This document shows positions 18,315 to 26,679 of a DNA stretch of 64,000 nt, one piece after another (the stretch's first letter is position 1; each line of letters opens with the position of its first letter). Made by a program: the position numbers and the translations under genes. Under the pieces are notes generated by a model, which worked only from the letters and a program-made list of their open reading frames with translations, was not told the origin of the DNA and made no database searches. Origin of the DNA: CAVVJA01 sp963801715 (GTDB lineage Bacteria > Actinomycetota > Actinomycetes > Mycobacteriales > Jatrophihabitantaceae); assembly GCA_963801715.1 (NCBI GenBank), contig CAWDGB010000015.1, positions 62,001 through 126,000 of the forward strand, in the 5' to 3' direction.

Positions 18315-19571
18315 TTGTCCGACTACGCCATCCGGGCGACCGACGTCAGCAAGGTGTTCGTCAACCACGTCGAGCGAGCCACCAGCTTCAAAGAGCGCGT
18401 CATCCGTCGCCGCGCGCTAACCCAGGATTTCTACGCCCTGCGTGACATTTCTCTCGAGATCGAACGGGGCGGCACGGTCGGGTTGATCGGCGCGAACGGC
18501 GCCGGCAAGTCGACGTTGCTCAAGGTGCTGGCCGGCATTCTTCGTCCGTCACAGGGCAGCGTCGAAACACGCGGCCGGATCGCGTCGTTGCTCGAGCTTG
18601 GTGCGGGATTCAATGGCGAGCTCACCGGCCGCGAGAACGTCTATCTCAACGCCTCCCTTCTCGGCATGTCGCGCCGCGAGACCGATCGCGTCTTCGACTC
18701 GATCGTGAACTTCGCCGAACTCGAGGAGTTCATCGACAACCCCGTCAAGCACTACTCGTCCGGCATGTACGTCCGGCTGGGCTTCGCGGTCGCCGTGCAC
18801 GTGGATCCGGACGTGTTGCTCGTGGACGAGGTACTGGCCGTCGGTGATGAGCACTTCGCGCGCAAGTGCCTGGACAAGATTGCCCAGTTCCAGGACGACG
18901 GCCGCACGATCCTGTTCGTCAGCCATGGCCTCGACGTGGTCGAGCGGATCTGCTCCCGCGGGGTCGTTCTGGACCACGGGCGCGTGGTCTATGACGGCGA
19001 TCCCTACTTCGCCACCGGAGAACTTCGCAAGATCCTCGGTACGGACGTGCCGGTCGAGATCGAGGACGAGGAAACCGACGAGGGTGTCTCCTTCGGCCCA
19101 ATCGTGTTCGCCGACGCCAGCGGGCGGGCCGCGAGCCTGTTCCGCACCGGCGACCCGATGACGATCCGCGTTCCGGCAAGCATCAGCGCGCGGTGGCGGG
19201 CAGCCATCGAGCGAGTGCGAGCTGTCGTGATGGGGGTCGGGGACATTCCGATCTGGGAGATGGTCGCCGAGCGGGCCGACCTACCCAGCGACCAGTCAGA
19301 CTGGCTGCTGACGTTCACCGTTCCCAGTTGTCCGCCGATTCGTGGGCGTTTCGTCCTGGGAGTGTCGCTGATGACCGCGAGCGATCAACCGATCGCGGCG
19401 ATCCGCTCGCGCCACGCGTTCGAGGTGAAGGCCGACCCGGGCGCCGGCATCCTTTCCGTCGACTATCACGTGTCCGCGCAGCCGAGTTCCGAAGCGCCCG
19501 CGATCCCGGCGGATAGCACGACCGAGGGCGAGGACACTCGCGCTCCCGCGACGAGCAAGGTTGGTCGATGA
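18315..19571 (+). CDS. wzt: Polysaccharide ABC exporter ATPase with C-terminal glycan-binding-type domain (Wzt)
   Basis: A 418-residue protein. The ATPase domain (1-~245) has Walker A GANGAGKST, signature YSSGM and Walker B VLLVDEVLAVGD. Residues ~260-395 form an additional beta-rich domain like the C-terminal domain of Wzt in O9a-type O-antigen systems, which recognises the modified chain end. Simpler exporters such as the mycobacterial galactan Wzt end after the ATPase. TTG start. The last codons overlap the next methyltransferase start (ATGA), so the two are translated together. Confidence 0.9.
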   Translation: MSDYAIRATDVSKVFVNHVERATSFKERVIRRRALTQDFYALRDISLEIERGGTVGLIGANGAGKSTLLKVLAGILRPSQGSVETRGRIASLLELGAGFNGELTGRENVYLNASLLGMSRRETDRVFDSIVNFAELEEFIDNPVKHYSSGMYVRLGFAVAVHVDPDVLLVDEVLAVGDEHFARKCLDKIAQFQDDGRTILFVSHGLDVVERICSRGVVLDHGRVVYDGDPYFATGELRKILGTDVPVEIEDEETDEGVSFGPIVFADASGRAASLFRTGDPMTIRVPASISARWRAAIERVRAVVMGVGDIPIWEMVAERADLPSDQSDWLLTFTVPSCPPIRGRFVLGVSLMTASDQPIAAIRSRHAFEVKADPGAGILSVDYHVSAQPSSEAPAIPADSTTEGEDTRAPATSKVGR

Positions 19572-20497
19572 GCGAGACGATCGAAAGCGACTACTACGCG
19601 TTCATGCGGTTCGACCCGGAGAACGCGAAGTCGGTGCTCAGCTATTACGTTCCGTTCTTTACCGAGGGACCGGTGCTCGAGCTGGCCTGCGGGCCTGGGG
19701 TGTTCCTGTCACTCCTGCGGGAGAAGGGGATCGCCGCATCTGGCGTCGACATCGACCAGGGCATGGTCGACGCCGCGCTCGCTGAGGGACACGATGTGGT
19801 GCTCGACGACGCGATCACGCACCTCAGGTCGGTGTCCGACCAGTCCTTGCACGGACTTTTCGCGGCGCATTTCCTCGAGCATCTGGACGCCGAGACCGTG
19901 CAAGACATCTATCGGGAAGCGGCTCGCGTGCTCCACCCCGGTGGGGTCTTCGTGGCCGCAGTGCCAAATGCCGCCTGCCTGTCGGTCCTTGGCTACGACT
20001 TCTGGCGCGACCCCACGCACGTGCGCTTCTACGACCCGGTGGTGCTCGAGTTCTTCGCTGGACGGGCGGGCCTCGCCGTCATCGCCCGAGGCGGCAACCC
20101 CCAGAATCATCCCGGTGCTCCGCCGCATCTGCTGACCGCCGAGCAGAGCATCGGCCCGGCCCTCGACCAGCACATCGTCGAGCTCGTGCAGCGGGCGGCC
20201 GCCACCGTGCCGGACGAGACGAGCGGGCGCGGCGTCAAGCGCCGGATCGCCGACGCGGCGCGGGACGGATCAACCGCGCAGAGTCGACTGTGGGCCGAGC
20301 TGGGCCAGATCTTGAACGTCCTCGACAAGCGGATCCAGACCCTGCAACACGAGCTGGGAAGCACTCGTACCGCGTATGCGAATCTGCTCAGCCAGCTCTA
20401 TCCGCCGAACGAGGTCTTCGTAGTCGCCCAATCACCGATGTCCAGCCAAGAGCCCACCAGCCACGCGACCGAAGCGACCCTCGAAGGATCGGTATGA
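19568..20497 (+). CDS. SAM-dependent methyltransferase with C-terminal coiled coil
   Basis: A 309-residue class I methyltransferase (VLELACGPGVFLSLL motif I, GVDIDQGM, AHFLEHL, RVLHPGGVFVAAVPN). The C-terminal ~80 residues contain a heptad-rich helix (LGQILNVLDKRIQTLQHELG). It overlaps wzt by four bases. In O8/O9a systems a coiled-coil enzyme with methyltransferase activity (WbdD) caps the chain and is read by the Wzt C-terminal domain. The arrangement here suggests a similar cap, but no WbdD kinase domain is present. Confidence 0.82.
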   Translation: MSETIESDYYAFMRFDPENAKSVLSYYVPFFTEGPVLELACGPGVFLSLLREKGIAASGVDIDQGMVDAALAEGHDVVLDDAITHLRSVSDQSLHGLFAAHFLEHLDAETVQDIYREAARVLHPGGVFVAAVPNAACLSVLGYDFWRDPTHVRFYDPVVLEFFAGRAGLAVIARGGNPQNHPGAPPHLLTAEQSIGPALDQHIVELVQRAAATVPDETSGRGVKRRIADAARDGSTAQSRLWAELGQILNVLDKRIQTLQHELGSTRTAYANLLSQLYPPNEVFVVAQSPMSSQEPTSHATEATLEGSV

Positions 20498-21874
20498 CCT
20501 CCACGGCCCTGGCGACCGTGATCATTGTCAATTACAACGGAGCTCAGCTACTTCCGGCGTGTCTCGACGCGCTGGCCGAACAGGCTGACGACGTGACGAC
20601 ATTCGACACCGTGGTGGTCGACAACGCGTCGGTCGACAACTCGCGCGAGCTGCTCGCGCGCGACTATCCGTGGGCGCGCGTGATCGCAAGCCCAACGAAC
20701 CTTGGCTTCGCCGGCGGAAATAACCTCGCCTTGCGGCAGGTCAGCACGCCGTACGCGGTGCTGTTGAACAATGACGCCGTACCTCAATCAGGGTGGCTGC
20801 GCAATCTGCTCGACCCGTTTCGGCAACCAGGTAGCCACAACGTCGGGATTGCCACCGGGAAGGTCGTGTTCGCGCCGAAGTTCGTGCGTGCCACCGTGCA
20901 GACACGTGGGTTTCGTCCCGACAGCAGCGACACCCGAGAGCTCGGAGTCCAGATACACCAGGTTCGCGTCGACGGCGTGGATGTGGCTGACAAGACGCTC
21001 TGGGGGACTGCGGCCTACGGGCCTGAGGGCTCCGGTGACAGCACGTTCCGGTGGAGCCGGCCGACGGGCGAATTCCTCCTGCCGGTACCCGCTCATCTCG
21101 TCGACGACAACCAGACGGTCGCGAAACCGGTGGACGTTGAGGTCGCCTGTCACGGCCGAAGCAGTCAAGCCAGTCAGCCTGGGCGTCGACGGGTACACGA
21201 GCGAGATCACCGTTGGCACCGAGCGCTCCACGCTGAAGCTCACGATCGAGCCGGGAACGCCCGCCGTCGATGTCATCAACAACGTTGGCGGCATCGTGCT
21301 GCGCGACGGATCTGGGGCCGACCGCGGTTTCCAAGAGGTCGACGAAGGTCAGTACGACGAGCCGGCGGAGGTCTTCACCGGGTGTGGCAACGGCATGGCG
21401 TTGCGTACCGCAGTCGGGCGCGAGCTGGGTTGGTTCGACGACGCGTTCTTCATGTACTACGAGGACACCGACCTGTCTTGGCGGTGGCGCTCACGCGGCT
21501 GGTCGGTCCAGTACGTCCCGACGGCAGTACTGCGCCACGTGCATTCGGCCACGAGCACCGAATGGTCGCCACGGTGGCGGTTTTTCGTCGAACGCAATCG
21601 GCTGCTGATGCTCACCAAGAACGCGTCCGGGAGCCTGGCCGCCCGCGCGATCTGGGGGTACCTGCGCGGCTCAGCCGGGTCGCTCGAGCACACTGTCCGG
21701 GACGCAGTCGTTCAACGTCGGCGTCCGGCATTGCGCTCCGACGCGCTCCGTGCGCACATCTTGCTGGCCTACCTGCGCCACACACCGGACGCGTTGCGCC
21801 AACGCCGAGCAATCCGCAAACAGGCGCTGCAGAGCAGGTCGGAGCTGCAGAAATGGCTGGTGGCTAGCCGGTGA
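20494..21874 (+). pseudogene. GT2 glycosyltransferase with internal inserted module, one frameshift
   Basis: The frame begins MTSTALATVIIVNYNGAQLL, with VVDNASVDNS and LLNNDAVPQSG, and runs to about 21148. There it changes frame and continues with VTAEAVKPVSLGVDGY, VFTGCGNGMAL and AFFMYYEDTDLSWRWRSRGW to the stop at 21874. Removing one C in the gcct at 21147-21150 restores about 459 residues. Compared with the GT2 at 16278, residues ~131-260 are an insertion. The start overlaps the methyltransferase stop (ATGA) and the end overlaps the next gene (GTGA), so the gene is well placed and the shift may be a sequence error. Confidence 0.78.
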
Positions 21875-23427
21875 GAGTTGGCATATACGACCGCTTCTGG
21901 CATTCGATGGGCGGCGGTGAGCGGCACGCCGGGATGATCGGACAGATCATGTCGCGGGCGGGCCATGACGTCGACCTGATCGGACACAGCGACGTCTCGC
22001 TCCGCGACCTCAGCGATCGCGTCGCGCTCGACCTCAGCCGCACCAGGCTGCGCGTGCGGCCGGACCGTGGCGAGGACGAGTTGTCGGACGTCACGGCCGA
22101 GTACGACTTGCTCGTCAATGCGACATACATGTCACGGCTCGTGTCGAAGGCTCGGCACTCGGCCTACCTCTGCTTCTTTCCCACGCCGTTTGACCATGAC
22201 CTCGGCCCCGTTCACCGGGCCGCGGTCGGACTAGTCGGCCCGCACCTGGCCCCTCCGGACCCCCAGTCGCCGGTGAACTTCCACTACGGCAAGGGCTGGT
22301 ATCCGCCCGAGGGCGGCCGACGCCGGCAGTGGGCGTGGAGCAACGGGGCCGGCCGGCTCGACTTCGGCCCTGGGGGCCCGTTGGAGCTGCAGGCCGACTT
22401 CGGGCGGCCGGGCGCTCCGGAACCCACGACGCTCACGGTCGAGGCCAACGGCGGGGACGTCCAGTACATCGAGGTGCCGATCGCGTTCACTCGGCAGCAT
22501 TTGCATGTGCCGGCCTCAGACAAGCATCGCGAACTCCGGCTGACATCCGGCACCTTCACGCCAGGCGCCGCAGACCCGCGGTCGCTCGGCGTGGCCATGA
22601 GCCGGTTGCGAGTTCTCGGCGGCCGGATGTCGGCGCGCGATCGCGTTGCTCTGCGCTACCCGTGGTTGCTGCGCAACCCGAAGAACCTCGACTTCCTCGG
22701 TTCCTACGACGTGGTCCTTGCGAATTCGGCCTACACCCAGACGTGGATCGAGGCACTGTGGGGAACGCACGCCGAGATCCTCTTTCCGCCAATCGAGATC
22801 GACGCGATTCACGTCGCACCGGTCCGCGACCGAGTGATTCTCTCCGTCGGCCGGTTCTTCGCACCGGGTTACGGGCATTGCAAGCGGCAGCTGGAAATGG
22901 TGCGGATGTTCGGTGACCTCGTCCGATCCGGAGCGCTCCCGGGCTGGCGGATGGCTGTCGTTGGTGGGTGCGAGGAAAATCAGCGACCGTACCTCGAAGC
23001 GGTCACAGCCGCGGCGGACGGCCTGCCCGTCGACATCCATGCCAATGCGCCGCGCTCGTTGGTTGAATCGCTGATGTCGACGTCTGCCATCTTCTGGTCA
23101 GCTACCGGATACGGCGAGAACACCCACAAGCGTCCTTGGACGAACGAGCATTTCGGCATGACGACAGCCGAAGCCATGGCGGGCGGCTGCGTGCCCGTAG
23201 TCATCGACCGGGCCGGGCAGCGTGAGATCGTTCGCGAAGGAGTCGACGGATTCCGCTGGGCTGACCCGCAACAGTTGCGCATCCGCACGGTGCAGGTCGC
23301 AACCGATGAGGCTTTGCGCGTCCGGTTGTCGGCATCCGCCGTGCAGCGCGCCCAGATCTTCTCCGACGATGCGTTCGCCCAACGTTGGGACGCCCTCACG
23401 GCGAAATATTCGCTGGTGGGACCGTAA
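21871..23427 (+). CDS. GT4 glycosyltransferase with inserted beta-rich module
   Basis: A 518-residue GT-B enzyme. The N-terminal domain opens MRVGIYDRFWHSMGGGERHA. The C-terminal half has VILSVGRFF and NEHFGMTTAEAMAGGCVPVV, as in ALG11-like GT4 enzymes. Residues ~141-250 are a beta-rich insert containing KGWYPPEGG and WAWSNGAG, with no match to the usual GT4 core. The same pattern (Y-x-P-E-G-x7-W-S-x3-G) occurs in the insert of the preceding GT2. GTG start within the preceding stop. Confidence 0.83.
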   Translation: MRVGIYDRFWHSMGGGERHAGMIGQIMSRAGHDVDLIGHSDVSLRDLSDRVALDLSRTRLRVRPDRGEDELSDVTAEYDLLVNATYMSRLVSKARHSAYLCFFPTPFDHDLGPVHRAAVGLVGPHLAPPDPQSPVNFHYGKGWYPPEGGRRRQWAWSNGAGRLDFGPGGPLELQADFGRPGAPEPTTLTVEANGGDVQYIEVPIAFTRQHLHVPASDKHRELRLTSGTFTPGAADPRSLGVAMSRLRVLGGRMSARDRVALRYPWLLRNPKNLDFLGSYDVVLANSAYTQTWIEALWGTHAEILFPPIEIDAIHVAPVRDRVILSVGRFFAPGYGHCKRQLEMVRMFGDLVRSGALPGWRMAVVGGCEENQRPYLEAVTAAADGLPVDIHANAPRSLVESLMSTSAIFWSATGYGENTHKRPWTNEHFGMTTAEAMAGGCVPVVIDRAGQREIVREGVDGFRWADPQQLRIRTVQVATDEALRVRLSASAVQRAQIFSDDAFAQRWDALTAKYSLVGP

Positions 23428-24572
23428 TGCGAGCCAAGGAAACGATGCCCGGCATAAGTACTCCGAAGGAAGCCCACGGAGGGACTACGACCATGTCGTA
23501 CGGTGCTCGTGCGCGATCTCGTGCCCGTCGAACCATAAACAGTGCTCTGGGTCGCTTGTCACCTGAGGCAGCGGAGCTGCATCGCCTTCGACATGAGCTC
23601 GATCTCGAGGCTAAGCATCGCGTGCATATCGAAGAGCGGCTGCATCTGGCGGAATACACCGTCGACCGGCTGAAGTCATACGGACTCGTCGATCCACTGA
23701 TGCACCAACCCGAGACCTTCGCTCGGTGGCTCACCTGGCGCCCGCCCGGTCATTTCTATTCGCCGGTCCCGAGCCTGCCCGAGCTCGAGGCCAGGGCAGA
23801 CACGTTATGGCCAAACCACCTGCCGGAGACGCTGCCCGGGATCGATCTTCGCGCCGAGGCACAACTTCAGACCTTTGCCGATATCGCGCGACTCGCGGGC
23901 ACTCTCGAGGTGGCCGAGCACCCGACCGACCGGTCGCGCTATTTCAGCGACAACGTCGCCTACGGCATAGGCGATGCGCTGACATTGCACGGCATGCTGC
24001 GCCTGGCCACGCCGGCCCGCGTGATCGAAATCGGCAGCGGCTACTCCTCGGCGATGACGCTGGATACCGTCGAGCGTTTTCTCGACGGCAAGACTGAGCT
24101 CACCTTCATCGAGCCGTACCCCGAGCTGCTCGAGTCGCTGCTGCGCCCGTCGGACCGCGAGCACGTCACGATCGTTCCCAAATCCCTGCAGGACGTGCCC
24201 ATAGAAACCTTCACCGCGCTCGAGGCCGGTGACATCCTGTTCATCGACTCGACGCACGTTCTCAAGACGGGCAGCGATGTCATCTGGCTCTATAACGAGA
24301 TCCTGCCCCGCCTGAACGCCGGAGTGATCATCCACATCCATGACATCTTCTATCCGTTCGAGTACCCCCGCGAGTGGGTCCTCGAAGGACGGGCGTGGGG
24401 CGAGGCCTACATGGTTCGCGCGTTCCTCGCCTTCAATACTGACTACCAAATACTCCTTTTCAACTCGTGGCTGAAGGAGTTCCACCTGGATGCCATCGCC
24501 GAGCTGCTGCCCGCGATGATGGCCAACACCGGAGGAGCGCTCTGGCTGCGCCGAACGGTCGTCAGCCAGTGA
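23427..24572 (+). CDS. SAM-dependent methyltransferase (Methyltransf_24-like)
   Basis: A 381-residue protein. An N-terminal basic stretch and a short coiled coil (~45-75, AAELHRLRHELDLEAKHRVH) precede a class I methyltransferase domain with VIEIGSGYSSAMTLDTV as motif I, LTFIEPYPELL and ILFIDSTHVLKTG. The domain resembles small-molecule or sugar O-methyltransferases. ATG at 23427 overlaps the previous stop (TAATG), which fixes the start. Likely methylates a sugar of the exported glycan. Confidence 0.82.
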   Translation: MRAKETMPGISTPKEAHGGTTTMSYGARARSRARRTINSALGRLSPEAAELHRLRHELDLEAKHRVHIEERLHLAEYTVDRLKSYGLVDPLMHQPETFARWLTWRPPGHFYSPVPSLPELEARADTLWPNHLPETLPGIDLRAEAQLQTFADIARLAGTLEVAEHPTDRSRYFSDNVAYGIGDALTLHGMLRLATPARVIEIGSGYSSAMTLDTVERFLDGKTELTFIEPYPELLESLLRPSDREHVTIVPKSLQDVPIETFTALEAGDILFIDSTHVLKTGSDVIWLYNEILPRLNAGVIIHIHDIFYPFEYPREWVLEGRAWGEAYMVRAFLAFNTDYQILLFNSWLKEFHLDAIAELLPAMMANTGGALWLRRTVVSQ

Positions 24573-24602
24573 CCATCCCACCGACTCGAGCCCGGAGACC
24601 AG

Positions 24603-25466
24603 ATGTCGCTCATCGCTAGCGCGCGTAATCAAGCTCGCAGGCTGCTGCTCGCCCGGGAAAGCGCAGCCGATCCACGCCTCACGGCGTGGGCCGCTGCCCG
24701 CCGCGCTTCGGAGCGCGACTCGCTGCAGCGCGTCTGCAACATCTGCGGCTGGCACGGAGCCGCGTTCGCCGGGCCGCCCCATAGCGAGATGGCGAACTGC
24801 CCGTGCTGCGGAAGCATCGCCCGTGACCGGTACCTCTATTGGTGCTGGACGCATCAGGTGCCGTACGCGCGCAGCCAACGCGTGCTGGAGACCAGCCCGC
24901 GGCTCGACGACCGATACCGCAAGCGGATGGCCGAGCTCGTGCATTACACCGCAAGCGACTATGACGAGTCGGCGCACAAAGCGATGATCAAGCTGGACTT
25001 GCAAGACATCGCGCTGCCCGACTCGAGCGTCGACGTTGTATTGACGCCGCATGTTCTCGAGCACGTGCCCAGCACCGAGAAAGCCTTGCAGGAGCTGCAC
25101 CGAGTGGTTGCGCCCAACGGTTGCATTCTGCTGATGATTCCGATGCCCCAAGGCCGGACCGCTCCGCCCAAGGAGCCCGAGTACCACGGCGACAACACGC
25201 TCGTGTATTGGCGCTTCGGTTGGGACCTGCGCGACCAGCTCGAGGGAGCCGGGTTCGACGTGACCTGCCTGGTGACCCAACCGCTGATCGACCGGATTCG
25301 GCGCAAGGACTTCGACACGGGGTGGACCGCGCCGGACATCGACGAGGTCGACCTACTGAGCCAAGCCGACCCGGATTCACTCACGGCGGTCGCAGACGAG
25401 CGGGAAGCACGCCGATACGGCTTCGAGCCTGACCTGCATTTCATCGTGTGGCAATGCAACAGGTAA
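24603..25466 (+). CDS. Type 11-like methyltransferase with zinc-ribbon-like N-terminus
   Basis: A 287-residue protein. Residues ~42-75 carry two Cys pairs (CNICGWHG and CPCCGS), a probable zinc ribbon. The rest is a class I methyltransferase fold with VDVVLTPHVLEHVPS and HRVVAPNGCILLMIPM. Motif I is unusual (VLETSPRLDD): the glycine-rich loop is missing, so SAM binding is not assured. The spacing to the neighbouring genes (about 25-30 bp) implies the same operon. Probably acts on the glycan or on its lipid carrier. Confidence 0.75.
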   Translation: MSLIASARNQARRLLLARESAADPRLTAWAAARRASERDSLQRVCNICGWHGAAFAGPPHSEMANCPCCGSIARDRYLYWCWTHQVPYARSQRVLETSPRLDDRYRKRMAELVHYTASDYDESAHKAMIKLDLQDIALPDSSVDVVLTPHVLEHVPSTEKALQELHRVVAPNGCILLMIPMPQGRTAPPKEPEYHGDNTLVYWRFGWDLRDQLEGAGFDVTCLVTQPLIDRIRRKDFDTGWTAPDIDEVDLLSQADPDSLTAVADEREARRYGFEPDLHFIVWQCNR

Positions 25467-25490
25467 CCGGCTGACCTGACGACGACTACG

Positions 25491-26597
25491 GTGCGGCCTA
25501 TCCGGGTGGCCGTCGACGCCACTCCCCTGTTGGGCGCCCGAACCGGTATCGGACAGTACGTGGCGCATTTGCTCCGCGAGCTGGCTCTCGACCCCACTGC
25601 GCAGGTGCGGGCGGCGGCGTTCAGCCTCCGCGGACGATCCGGCCTGCGCGACCTCCCGGTCGGTGTCAGCATCGTGCACCGCCCATTGCCTGCGCGGCTG
25701 CTGCATCAAGCGTGGCGGCGATGGGATTGGCCGGCCGCGGAGTCCGTCGTCGGGCGCGTCGATGTCATGCACGGCACGAACTTCACGCTCCCTCCGCCCC
25801 GGCGGGGCGCGGGGGTCGTCACCGTGCACGATCTGGCTTTCGTCCGGTATCCGGATCTCGTAAGCGCTGCTTCGCTCGAGTACCGCGAGCTGGTCCCGCG
25901 AGCCTTGACGCGAGCGGCTGCGGTGCTCACCCCGACCCAGGCCGTCGCGGCCGAGCTCGTCGACACCTACTCGGTCTCACCTGACCGAGTCCACGTCACG
26001 CCCTTGGGCGTGGATGATGCCTGGTTTTCCGCGACTGCCGCCCGGTCACCGGGCCTTCCGGAGCAGTACCTACTCGCGGTCGGCACGCAAGAACCGCGCA
26101 AGGGGCTGGACGTGTTGCTCTCGGCCTACCGCCTCCTTCTCGCCGATCGGATCGACGTGCCGCCACTGGTAATCGCGGGCGGGACCGGCTGGGGACCGAT
26201 GCTGGACACCGCGAGGTTGACCGCTGATCAGGTGATCACGCTGGGCTACGTGGCTCGGTCGACGCTGCGTGGACTTGTCGCCGGAGCGTCGCTGCTTGCC
26301 TTTCCTTCGTTGTACGAGGGCTTTGGGCTGCCGCCGCTGGAGGCGATGGCAGCCGGGACGCCGGTCGTCGCATCCGACTTGCCGGCGGTCCGCGAAGTCG
26401 TCGGTTCGCACGCCCGGCTGGTTCCCCCCCGCGACGCGGCCGCGCTAGCCGCCGCCCTGCAAGACGTTCTGGCTCACCCGCCATCGCCGGATCAGCGCGC
26501 AGCGGCACGAGAGCGCGCCGCCTCATTTACCTGGCGGCGCTGCCGCGAGACAACGATGGCAGCCTATCTCGGCGTGTTGCCGGAGCGTCCCGGCTAA
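25491..26597 (+). CDS. GT4 glycosyltransferase
   Basis: A 368-residue GT-B family 4 enzyme with RVAVDATPLLGARTGIGQYV at the N-terminus, LAVGTQEPRKGLDVLL in the linker and EGFGLPPLEAMAAGTPVV in the donor site. GTG start. It is the last gene of the rightward export operon and is followed by a hairpin. Closely similar in layout to the two GT4 genes at 7553 and 8756. Confidence 0.86.
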   Translation: MRPIRVAVDATPLLGARTGIGQYVAHLLRELALDPTAQVRAAAFSLRGRSGLRDLPVGVSIVHRPLPARLLHQAWRRWDWPAAESVVGRVDVMHGTNFTLPPPRRGAGVVTVHDLAFVRYPDLVSAASLEYRELVPRALTRAAAVLTPTQAVAAELVDTYSVSPDRVHVTPLGVDDAWFSATAARSPGLPEQYLLAVGTQEPRKGLDVLLSAYRLLLADRIDVPPLVIAGGTGWGPMLDTARLTADQVITLGYVARSTLRGLVAGASLLAFPSLYEGFGLPPLEAMAAGTPVVASDLPAVREVVGSHARLVPPRDAAALAAALQDVLAHPPSPDQRAAARERAASFTWRRCRETTMAAYLGVLPERPG

Positions 26598-26608
26598 GAG
26601 CCGGCGTG

Positions 26609-26633
26609 CCGCCTGCCCGAATCCCGGCAGGCG
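26609..26633. terminator. Hairpin between convergent glycosyltransferase genes
   Basis: An eight-base stem, CGCCTGCC and GGCAGGCG, around an eight-base loop lies just after the GT4 stop at 26597 and before the end of the convergent GT2-methyltransferase gene. No U-tract follows, which is common in high-GC actinobacteria. A bidirectional terminator is likely. Confidence 0.45.
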
Positions 26634-26679
26634 CCCGTGTCAGCCCGAGCGGTCCGTGCGTCGGGCCGGCTGCCGGCTG

